Positions 1-5,538 of a DNA stretch of 6,323 nucleotides are shown piece by piece. Both the position numbers and the translations under genes were made by a program. The DNA comes from Clostridiales bacterium. Lineage in GTDB: Bacteria; Bacillota; Clostridia; Lachnospirales; Lachnospiraceae. Below the pieces are notes generated by a model. It saw only the letters and a program-made list of their open reading frames with translations. It was not told the origin of the DNA and did no database searches. Position 1 is the stretch's first letter, and every line of letters starts with the position of its first letter. The stretch covers positions 1 to 6,323 of the forward strand of contig DYCJ01000044.1 in the NCBI GenBank assembly GCA_019418195.1, read 5' to 3'.

Positions 1-53
1 CTCGTGACCTCCTGCTTGCAAGGCAGGCGCTCTCCCAACTGAGCTAATCCCCC
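1..53 (-). tRNA. tRNA-Ala (anticodon UGC), 3' end cut off by the window
   Basis: The first 53 nt of an alanine tRNA are readable on the minus strand. The acceptor 5' strand is GGGGGAT, followed by TA and a D-arm with stem GCTC/GAGC around the loop AGTTGGGA. The anticodon stem CCTGC/GCAGG encloses the loop CTTGCAA, which puts anticodon TGC at positions 18-20. The variable loop and the start of the T-arm (ACGAG) follow. The T-loop, acceptor 3' strand and any CCA lie beyond base 1. It reads Ala codons GCN, mainly GCA. It has its own promoter just upstream and may be the first gene of a tRNA or rRNA cluster outside the window. Confidence 0.95.
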
Positions 54-54
54 A

Positions 55-100
55 GGGAAATATATTCTTGTAAGAACTTTTATAAGATACCATATTTCCC
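55..100. repeat. 9-bp inverted repeat around the tRNA transcription start
   Basis: GGGAAATAT at 55-63 is the exact reverse complement of ATATTTCCC at 92-100, with 28 bp between them. On the minus strand the outer arm lies in the spacer of the predicted tRNA promoter. The inner arm ends two bases before the tRNA 5' end. A transcript from the predicted start near 77 would contain only the inner arm, while read-through from the CvpA gene would contain both. The function is unknown; it could be an operator or a read-through hairpin. Confidence 0.6.
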
Positions 101-112
101 GGAGGATGTCAA
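84..112 (-). promoter_or_regulatory. Sigma-A-type promoter for tRNA-Ala
   Basis: On the minus strand a perfect -35 box TTGACA (107-112) is followed by a 17-bp spacer and the -10 box TATCTT (84-89, 4/6 matches). The spacer ends in TGG, which gives an extended -10 (TGN). The predicted start near 77 would leave a leader of about 24 nt before the mature tRNA end at 53. The perfect -35 and standard spacing fit a strong stable-RNA promoter. Its -35 box lies 11 bp past the stop codon of the CvpA gene. Confidence 0.75.
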
Positions 113-122
113 TATATTTTAT

Positions 123-941
123 TTAAAATCCCAACAGTCTGATCAGCAGCGGGTTCGTGTCATATAAGAACCGGAGGATCGGACTTTTTTCCACCATATC
201 GAAACACGCCATTCCCGGTTCCGTACTATATGCCAGCGTCATGACAAGGAATCCGAGCCAGACGATCACGATCGCCAGCACCAGTCCGAGCCCGGCACCT
301 GCGATATGATTCACCAGTCCCAGTACCGGAAGCTCCCCGATAATATTTACCGCAAACATCAGTGCTTTTACAATGATGATCGCCAGCAGGAATGTCACCA
401 GAAATGACAGAAGCTGCAGCACCAGCCTCGATATATAGGCTGCCACATATTTCGGAAAACTGTTCACCCCCAGTTCTCCATATATCGTACTGTTATTATT
501 CTCTATAAGTTCGTCTTTCAAAAACTGAGGCATGGGCGCATTTTCTATCTCCTGGATCTGCATATCTTTCGGGATCTCTCCGATCAGGTTCAGGATATCA
601 TCCGTTGTGATGCCGAGCAGATCCCAGTCCAGATCATTGAGATTTGCGAGCTGGTCATTTGTAAGGTCGGCAAACGGCGTACCGCTCAGGTCAATCTGCG
701 AGAGCTGATCTTCTGTGATATCCGGTATAAAAGCCTCCACGATCCTGGACTCAATATAGTCATCCACCGGAGTGTACTCCTCCAGCGCATTTGCCACATA
801 TGGCGACAGGAACAGTACGAGAATAAGTGTCAGGACGGTCGAGAGAAGAGAAATCCCGAGTTTCAGGAATCCTCTGACATATCCCGCCACGATACAAATG
901 ATAAATATTGTTGCAACAATGATCAAAAGCCAGTTATCCAT
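123..941 (-). CDS. CvpA family membrane protein with a long extracytoplasmic insertion
   Basis: The 272-residue product is an integral membrane protein. Hydrophobic segments lie at about residues 4-20, 27-50, 168-199 and 209-238. The first is followed by GYVRGFLKLG (20-29), the kind of GxxRGF loop seen in CvpA (colicin V production) proteins, which puts that loop in the cytoplasm. Residues about 52-165 form an acidic, non-hydrophobic stretch predicted to face outside. The usual CvpA protein is about 160-180 residues, so this insertion accounts for the extra length. The C-terminal tail after 239 is amphipathic. CvpA proteins have been linked to envelope integrity and export, but their biochemical role is unsettled. 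The start is supported by TAGGAG five bases upstream, which overlaps the stop of the preceding gene, so the two are probably translationally coupled. I see no clear rho-independent terminator after its stop. Confidence 0.85.
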   Translation of the reverse strand: MDNWLLIIVATIFIICIVAGYVRGFLKLGISLLSTVLTLILVLFLSPYVANALEEYTPVDDYIESRIVEAFIPDITEDQLSQIDLSGTPFADLTNDQLANLNDLDWDLLGITTDDILNLIGEIPKDMQIQEIENAPMPQFLKDELIENNNSTIYGELGVNSFPKYVAAYISRLVLQLLSFLVTFLLAIIIVKALMFAVNIIGELPVLGLVNHIAGAGLGLVLAIVIVWLGFLVMTLAYSTEPGMACFDMVEKSPILRFLYDTNPLLIRLLGF

Positions 942-946
942 AATCT

Positions 947-952
947 CTCCTA
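947..952 (-). promoter_or_regulatory. Ribosome binding site overlapping the upstream stop codon
   Basis: TAGGAG on the minus strand contains the TAG stop of the DUF5711-like gene (950-952) and is also the Shine-Dalgarno sequence for the CvpA gene, five bases before its ATG. Sharing bases this way usually means the two proteins are made in a coupled manner. Confidence 0.8.
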
Positions 953-2146
953 CTTCGTCAGATAAATCACACGCAATTCATCGACGCTCATCACATAGTA
1001 TCTGTTTACTCCGAAAGCCCGGAACATGTCCAGCACATCCACATCAAGATCTCCGTCAAATTTGATGATTCCCGTCGCCGTAACGATACAGCACCTGCTG
1101 CCGTCATACATAATGATCTCGTCACCATCTATTTTGGCATTATCATACATTCCGGGGATTTCCCTGCTGATCATCTGTTCACCGTTCCGGTTGTACAGTC
1201 TCAGCTCATATCCTGATTTTTCACGATTGAGAAGAATCAGGCCGATATACTCATCTGAGTGAAACACACTCTGTATCTCCTGATCTAAAATGATCGTTTT
1301 CACTGCCTCAGGTGCATCAGTTCCCCGGTAGATTGTAAAAGAATTATCACCTACGGCAACAGAACGGCCGCCTCCCATAAAAAACATATCTCCCATGATA
1401 GTATTATCATATTCTTCCGAAAAGACAATATTATCTGCATTTCCCTGTCCTGCCTCTCCGAAATTATAATATACTACTCTCGATTTTATGGCAGTCCCGT
1501 CAAAGAAAAGATAGGACACCCCCAGCGTAGTTCCGTCATCGGACATGCCCATTGCGGTCGGATATCCTGTCGTGCCTGCAGATATCTGCATTTCTGCCAA
1601 TATATTTCCTGTTGCATCATAGGTCATGATCGTCGGAGAAGTCTCATTTCTGAGGAGCACACTCACTATGCCCTGGTCCGAGATTACAATTTTCTCGATT
1701 GGAAGGGTTGTCTCGATTTCACCTTTCAGGCCTTCCTCCGAGAATACCATGATACTGTTTCCGCCATTATCTGCCACGGCAAAAGATTCATCTCTCACTA
1801 CGATGAGCGGATTCTGTATCTGGGTCGGCTGTATCCACCTCTCCTCATTTTTTTTGTCAAGAAATGCGACGCCGTCACGATTATATCTCACAATGCCGTC
1901 AGCAAACTGAGCGTAATTACTTGTATCCGAAATATTTCCAGAATATTGTGCTGATATCCGTGCAGTACCATACACCTGGTTTTTCATAAGAAGATATGTG
2001 CCACATACCGCAAGAATAACCAATATAAGGATCACAAGTATCCTCCGCACTTTTGCATGCCGGAATCTGCGTACTTTCTTCATTATCTCGCTTAGATCAT
2101 CCGGGGGCGTCAATATTCTGAGGTATGGCTTTTTCTTTTGCGTCAT
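950..2146 (-). CDS. DUF5711-like membrane-anchored beta-propeller protein
   Basis: The 398-residue product begins with a basic cytoplasmic tail (KKVRRFRHAKVRR at 23-35), then one membrane helix at about 36-54 with no signal-peptidase site that I can see. The remaining ~340 residues would be outside. This region holds repeated short beta motifs such as GIVRYNRDGVAFLD (84-97), SIMVFSEEG (131-139), IMTYDATGNILAEM (173-186) and LRLYNRNGEQMISREI (315-330). The spacing resembles blades of a WD40/PQQ-like propeller. Overall it matches my memory of the DUF5711 family, which has no known function. No catalytic motif is visible. The start is supported by AAGGGGAG (2152-2159), about 5 bases upstream. 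It lies 8 bp before the CvpA gene and downstream of the LysM gene, which also encodes an extracytoplasmic domain. A scaffold or sensor role at the envelope is an inference only. Confidence 0.8.
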   Translation of the reverse strand: MTQKKKPYLRILTPPDDLSEIMKKVRRFRHAKVRRILVILILVILAVCGTYLLMKNQVYGTARISAQYSGNISDTSNYAQFADGIVRYNRDGVAFLDKKNEERWIQPTQIQNPLIVVRDESFAVADNGGNSIMVFSEEGLKGEIETTLPIEKIVISDQGIVSVLLRNETSPTIMTYDATGNILAEMQISAGTTGYPTAMGMSDDGTTLGVSYLFFDGTAIKSRVVYYNFGEAGQGNADNIVFSEEYDNTIMGDMFFMGGGRSVAVGDNSFTIYRGTDAPEAVKTIILDQEIQSVFHSDEYIGLILLNREKSGYELRLYNRNGEQMISREIPGMYDNAKIDGDEIIMYDGSRCCIVTATGIIKFDGDLDVDVLDMFRAFGVNRYYVMSVDELRVIYLTK

Positions 2147-2171
2147 TCTAACTCCCCTTATTTAGATTTTG

Positions 2172-2208
2172 CCGGCAGGCCATTTACTTTTCAAGCCGTG
2201 GCTGCCGG
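2172..2208 (-). other. Hairpin in the leader of the DUF5711-CvpA pair
   Basis: CCGGCAG (2172-2178) and CTGCCGG (2202-2208) form a perfect 7-bp stem with a 23-nt loop, about 25 bp before the start codon of the DUF5711-like gene. Its two end bases, 2207 and 2208, also belong to the closing stem of the neighbouring cloverleaf, so the two structures exclude each other at that point. No U-run follows on the minus strand, so it is not a standard terminator. Confidence 0.45.
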
Positions 2209-2277
2209 TATAATCCCTGCGCAGCAGGGCGAAGCGGTCGTACCGCTTCGGATCGCGCTTTGCGCGATCATTATACC
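2207..2277. repeat. Perfect four-arm cloverleaf palindrome (71 bp)
   Basis: Four stems meet with no unpaired base between them. The closing stem pairs GGTATAAT (2207-2214) with ATTATACC (2270-2277). Arm 1 pairs CCCTGC with GCAGGG around the loop GCA (2215-2229). Arm 2 pairs CGAAGCGGT with ACCGCTTCG around CGT (2230-2250). Arm 3 pairs GATCGCGC with GCGCGATC around TTT (2251-2269). All 31 pairs are Watson-Crick, and only the nine loop bases are unpaired. The block lies between the LysM gene, ending 7 bp away, and the DUF5711-like gene, and codes for nothing I can recognise. No U-run follows in either direction, so it is not an ordinary terminator. It could be a dispersed mobile palindrome or a structured regulatory leader. 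Confidence 0.9.
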
Positions 2278-2298
2278 ATGATTTTATGGTAATAGCAA
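2270..2298 (-). promoter_or_regulatory. Extended -10 promoter candidate for the DUF5711-CvpA pair
   Basis: On the minus strand TTGCTA (2293-2298, 4/6 to the -35 consensus) is followed by exactly 17 bp and a perfect TATAAT (2270-2275). The TG of an extended -10 precedes it (TGGTATAAT). The -35 overlaps the last codons of the LysM gene. The -10 is one strand of the closing stem of the cloverleaf, so folding of the DNA would hide it. The predicted start is near 2263, inside arm 3, which gives a leader of about 117 nt. Confidence 0.6.
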
Positions 2299-3522
2299 TT
2301 TTTGCCCCACATAAATCAGGTTGCCGTCCGCGATACCGTTCATCCTGCATATGGCATCCACATGATCAACATCTCCATACATTTTCCTGCTGATTATAGC
2401 AAGGGTATCTCCTTCTTCCACGATATATACGCCGTCGCTTCCATTTTGGGACGCAGACAGGGAAGCCTGTCCGCTCTCTTCTGCCGCAGAGGCATCACTT
2501 GCTTCTGCGGACTCGTTTCCGCCGGAGCTGTCTGTGCCAGATTCATCCGTCTGCCCGTCCTCACTCTCAACATTCTGGCCATCTGAAGCCTGTGCATCTT
2601 CACTCTGAGTATTCTGACCATCCGATGCCTGTCCGTCCTCGCCCGGTGCATCCTGATCATCAGAAACCAGCCCGTCTCCGGTCTGTTCTTCCGACGTCAC
2701 GGCTGTCACGGATCCGCTCGTTTCCCTTGTCTCCACCGTATCCGATGTATCTGCCAGCGCCTCCAGTGTACTCTGTACAGTTTTCATCCGGTCAAAGCTA
2801 TTGACCATAGACACACCCATGATGATCAATATCAGCACAAGGCACGCACTTGCCACATACATCAGGCCTCCTGCTTTCCTGCGTTTTTGGCGCTCCCCCC
2901 GCTTTCTAACCATATCACGAAAGTCCTGTGCAACTCTGTCTTCCACAGTTTCCGGGGAGACTGCCCCATTTTTTTTTCGACTGGCGATCATATAGTTCTG
3001 CATACACGGATTTTTTTCATAGTACGTGTAATGCCCTCCGATCGCCATCAGATCATTCATTTTATGCACATAATATGTCTCGTCCTTTTCTATCGGATCT
3101 TTCATGATAAATACTGTATTTTTCTTCGGAAATGATTTCTTATGAAACTTTATAGTCGAACTGTCCGGCGTAAGCGGTACTCCCGGATGTGCCACAAACC
3201 ATCCCAGCATCTCCCCGTCCTCAAAAAACTGCTTACAGTCCTCATATGCTTGTTTCCAAGTATTTTCACCGACCACATATTCATTTCCCGACATCTTCAG
3301 CTCATGCATCCGGATTGCTCCGTATATGTATACATAATCCTCATCGTCTCCCGACTGGATATCTCCGACAAGAAATGCTCCGACAGGAGCTTTTGCCTTC
3401 TCACTCTTCTCGCTGAGCTGTGCAAAGAATGTATCTACATAGTCTTCCACATATATCTTCGGGCTGTCGCTCACATTCCCGATCTGCCTCACATTTTTCG
3501 GTATCTGTCTTTCCATGATCAT
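2284..3522 (-). CDS. LysM-domain transmembrane protein with an N-terminal inactive MPN/JAB1-like domain
   Basis: The 412-residue product has four parts. Residues about 23-175 resemble the MPN/JAB1 fold: GWFVAHPG (107-114) followed by KKSF (128-131) and KDPI (141-144) lines up with the GWYHSHPG...QSF...DPI stretch of Rpn11-type proteins. The first metal-binding His is Val110, no Asp is at the third ligand position, and the catalytic Glu near 45-46 is absent, so it is probably not a peptidase. A basic stretch (181-217) precedes one membrane helix at about 219-240, which predicts N-inside, C-outside. Residues about 255-362 are an acidic Ser/Asp/Gly/Gln linker with 13-residue repeats. A LysM domain fills 365-411 (YIVEEGDTLAIISRKMYG...VGQKLLLP) and should bind peptidoglycan. 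LysM and topology are firm; the MPN-like call is my own alignment. An A9 run lies in codons 182-185. Confidence 0.85.
   Translation of the reverse strand: MIMERQIPKNVRQIGNVSDSPKIYVEDYVDTFFAQLSEKSEKAKAPVGAFLVGDIQSGDDEDYVYIYGAIRMHELKMSGNEYVVGENTWKQAYEDCKQFFEDGEMLGWFVAHPGVPLTPDSSTIKFHKKSFPKKNTVFIMKDPIEKDETYYVHKMNDLMAIGGHYTYYEKNPCMQNYMIASRKKNGAVSPETVEDRVAQDFRDMVRKRGERQKRRKAGGLMYVASACLVLILIIMGVSMVNSFDRMKTVQSTLEALADTSDTVETRETSGSVTAVTSEEQTGDGLVSDDQDAPGEDGQASDGQNTQSEDAQASDGQNVESEDGQTDESGTDSSGGNESAEASDASAAEESGQASLSASQNGSDGVYIVEEGDTLAIISRKMYGDVDHVDAICRMNGIADGNLIYVGQKLLLP
2563..2640 (-). repeat. In-frame 39-bp tandem repeat in the LysM protein linker
   Basis: Residues 295-307 (EDGQASDGQNTQS) and 308-320 (EDAQASDGQNVES) are two copies of a 13-residue unit. 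A partial third copy begins EDGQTDES at 321. At the DNA level they are 39-bp units, so the copy number could vary between strains and change the length of the extracytoplasmic linker between membrane and LysM domain. Confidence 0.7.
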
Positions 3523-3523
3523 A

Positions 3524-3535
3524 CTCCACCTTCCT
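3524..3535 (-). promoter_or_regulatory. Ribosome binding region of the LysM gene with two possible starts
   Basis: On the minus strand AGGAAGG (3529-3535) is six bases before the ATG at 3520-3522, and AGGTGG (3526-3531) is nine bases before a second in-frame ATG at 3514-3516. The sequence allows either start; the protein differs by two residues (Met-Ile). I took the upstream ATG. No convincing promoter is visible between this gene and the transketolase genes. Confidence 0.5.
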
Positions 3536-3615
3536 GATAATGATTATTTTCCCGGCGTCGTAAAGAGAATAGCACAGGGAAATAGCTGAATTTATCAGTT
3601 GATGTCAGATAAGTT

Positions 3616-3698
3616 CGACAAATTTAATCGGGGACAGGCCAAAACGCGATCGGGGACGTAGTAAAACTGAGTTTTACTACGTCCCCGACGACAATTTA
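3616..3698. repeat. Small REP/MITE-like palindromic element with an 18-bp hairpin
   Basis: The core (3628-3688) starts with TCGGGGAC and ends with its exact reverse complement GTCCCCGA. Its right part is a perfect 18-bp inverted repeat (3650-3667 with 3671-3688) around a TGA loop. A second copy of ATCGGGGAC (3627-3635 and 3649-3657) precedes the hairpin. The core is flanked by near-identical direct repeats, CGACAAATTTA (3616-3626) and CGACAATTTA (3689-3698), which resemble a target duplication with one base gained or lost. No transposase is present, so any movement would need help from elsewhere. It begins four bases past the transketolase stop. On the minus strand the hairpin is followed by CGCG and a short T4 run, so it may also weakly end or stabilise the operon transcript. 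Confidence 0.75.
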
Positions 3699-3702
3699 GA
3701 AA

Positions 3703-4644
3703 CTATTTCGAAAATTCTTTTATCTTCTCATAGATGCTATCTGTATCCAGCCCGTATTTCTTGAGCAGTTCTGCTGCCGGTCCGGACTCACCGAATGTAT
3801 CGTTGATTCCGATCTTCATCACCTTTGTCGGAGCTTTCTCGGCAAGTACGTCACACACTGCACTTCCCAGCCCGCCGATCACGGAATGTTCCTCAACTGT
3901 AACGACTTTTCCGGTCTCTTTTGCAGCTGCTATCACAAGGTCTTCATCCAGAGGCTTAATTGTATGGATATTGATCACTTTCGCATCGATACCGTCTGCC
4001 GCCAGTTTCTCGGCAGCTTCGAGGCAATTGCTCACCGGAAGGCCTGTCGCGATGATCGTAAGATCCTTTCCTTCTCTTAACACAACACCTTTACCGATCT
4101 CAAATTTGTAATCCGGTCTGTCATTGATCACCGGCACTGCCAGACGTCCGAATCTTAAATAAACCGGTCCCTGGTGTTCGTAAGCTGCTTTCACAGCCGC
4201 TTTTGCTTCTACATCATCCGCCGGGCTGATCACTACCATTCCCGGAATCGTACGCATCAGGGCAATATCCTCATTACACTGGTGTGTCGCGCCGTCTTCA
4301 CCGACAGAGATACCGGCATGTGTTGCGCCGATCTTTACGTTAAGGTGCGGGTATCCGATAGAGTTTCTCACCTGTTCAAATGCCCGCCCGGCCGCAAACA
4401 TTGCGAAAGAACTTGCAAACGGCACAAGACCTGTCGTTGCAAGACCTGCCGCCACTCCCATCATATTGCACTCTGCGATACCACAGTCAATGAAGCGCTC
4501 CGGAAACGCTTTCTTGAATACGCCCGTCTTCGTAGCTGCCGCAAGGTCAGCGTCCAGTACTACAACGTCCTTATGTTCCGCTCCCAGCTCTGCAAGAGCG
4601 TTTCCATAACTCTCTCTTGTTGCGATCTTCTTTACATCTGACAT
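3703..4644 (-). CDS. tkt: Transketolase, C-terminal subunit
   Basis: The 313-residue subunit carries the pyrimidine-binding domain (about 5-170) and the transketolase C domain (about 185-305). Key features are GIAECNM (55-61), whose Glu58 is the residue that activates the aminopyrimidine ring of thiamine diphosphate, and THAGISVGEDGATHQ (108-122), the conserved loop of the family. EEHSVIGGLG (251-260) begins the C domain motif. It needs the N-terminal subunit encoded just upstream to form the active site, which transfers two-carbon ketol units between sugar phosphates in the cytoplasm. The two genes overlap by 13 bp, and AGGTGA (4651-4656) lies six bases before the ATG inside the end of the first gene, pointing to coupled translation in a 1:1 ratio. 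DXS and other split thiamine diphosphate enzymes are less likely because of the pairing with transaldolase. Confidence 0.93.
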   Translation of the reverse strand: MSDVKKIATRESYGNALAELGAEHKDVVVLDADLAAATKTGVFKKAFPERFIDCGIAECNMMGVAAGLATTGLVPFASSFAMFAAGRAFEQVRNSIGYPHLNVKIGATHAGISVGEDGATHQCNEDIALMRTIPGMVVISPADDVEAKAAVKAAYEHQGPVYLRFGRLAVPVINDRPDYKFEIGKGVVLREGKDLTIIATGLPVSNCLEAAEKLAADGIDAKVINIHTIKPLDEDLVIAAAKETGKVVTVEEHSVIGGLGSAVCDVLAEKAPTKVMKIGINDTFGESGPAAELLKKYGLDTDSIYEKIKEFSK

Positions 4645-5468
4645 AACGCTTCACCTGCCTTTTCCAGATCTTCCATTGCGATCTTGTATTCTTCATCATT
4701 CGGGGCTTTTCCGTGCCATCCGGCCTGGTTCTCCATGTAAGATACGCCTTTACCCTTGACAGTCTTTGCAATGATGGCCGTCGGCTGTCCTTTCACCGTC
4801 TTCGCCTCTTTAAATGCTGCGTCGATCTGGTCGAAATCATTTCCGTCGATATTGATCACATGGAAATTAAACGCCTCAAATTTCTTGTCGATCGGATACG
4901 GAGAGTTCACGTCCGTGATGGCACCGTCGATCTGAAGATTATTATTGTCTACGATCACTACAAGATTGTCCAGTTTCTTGTGAGCCGCAAGCATGGATGC
5001 CTCCCACACCTGTCCTTCCTGGATCTCGCCGTCTCCGAGAAGCGTATACACTCTGTAGTCAGCGCCTGTCATTTTCGCTGCAGCCGCCATTCCCACCGCT
5101 GCCGAGATTCCCTGTCCGAGAGAACCTGAGGACATGTCAACGCCCGGGATATGTTTCATATCCGGATGTCCCTGAAGATAAGACCCTGTATGACGGAGTG
5201 TTTTCAGATCCTCTTTCGGGAAATATCCTCTCTCCGCCAGCACAGAATAAAGTCCCGGTGCTGTATGTCCTTTCGACAGCACGAAACGGTCTCTGTCTGC
5301 TTTCTTCGGATCTTTCGGATCGATATTTAACTCTTCAAAATAAAGATATGTAAAAATATCTGCTGCTGACAGCGATCCGCCGGGATGACCGGCTTTGGCG
5401 CTGTGCACTGCTGTCACGATGCCCTTGCGGACTTCATTGGCAGTCTTCATCAATTTAAGCTTGTCCAT
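4632..5468 (-). CDS. tkt: Transketolase, N-terminal (thiamine diphosphate binding) subunit
   Basis: The 278-residue subunit corresponds to the first domain of one-piece transketolases, which are about 620-670 residues. It has AGHPGG (26-31, active-site His28), SKGHTAPGLY (65-74), GHPD (100-103, His101), and SSGSLGQG (113-120). The thiamine diphosphate motif starts with GDGEIQEG (145-152) and ends with DNNN (174-177), the Mg-binding Asp and Asn. WHGKAP (251-256) supplies another conserved His. The start is supported by AAGGAG (5475-5480) six bases upstream. It follows the transaldolase gene by 70 bp with no terminator visible, so the three genes probably form one operon. Split transketolases are common in Clostridia and archaea, so the split is not a frameshift. 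Confidence 0.95.
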   Translation of the reverse strand: MDKLKLMKTANEVRKGIVTAVHSAKAGHPGGSLSAADIFTYLYFEELNIDPKDPKKADRDRFVLSKGHTAPGLYSVLAERGYFPKEDLKTLRHTGSYLQGHPDMKHIPGVDMSSGSLGQGISAAVGMAAAAKMTGADYRVYTLLGDGEIQEGQVWEASMLAAHKKLDNLVVIVDNNNLQIDGAITDVNSPYPIDKKFEAFNFHVINIDGNDFDQIDAAFKEAKTVKGQPTAIIAKTVKGKGVSYMENQAGWHGKAPNDEEYKIAMEDLEKAGEALCQM

Positions 5469-5538
5469 TGATTTCTCCTTTTTCTCAATTCTGATAATCC
5501 TATTTCAAAATTCCGGCATCTCTATCCGGTACGGGTGA

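Noticed and set aside
2207..2277. A tRNA gene, suggested by the cloverleaf shape
   Set aside because: Loops are only 3 nt, there is no D-loop or T-loop sequence and no anticodon loop of seven bases. It shares nothing with tRNA but the number of arms.
2207..2277. CRISPR array or integron attC site
   Set aside because: There are no repeated units with spacers, and the attC core sequences are absent.
2162..2350. A 62-codon minus-strand reading frame covering the cloverleaf region
   Set aside because: It is composed of palindromic intergenic sequence plus the out-of-frame end of the LysM gene, has no protein resemblance, and its start lies inside that gene.
2499..2804. Plus-strand frame rich in Arg, Pro and His opposite the LysM linker
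   Set aside because: The composition comes from the Ser/Asp/Gly-rich repeats on the other strand. No ribosome binding site or homology is visible.
3650..3688. Rho-independent terminator after the transketolase genes
   Set aside because: The stem is strong, but the minus strand continues with CGCG before only four T residues. It may slow or protect the transcript, but it is not a convincing standard terminator.
4632..4644. Frameshifted single transketolase gene
   Set aside because: Each half has its own ribosome binding site and complete domains, and split transketolases are a normal form in Clostridia. The overlap is a normal gene junction.
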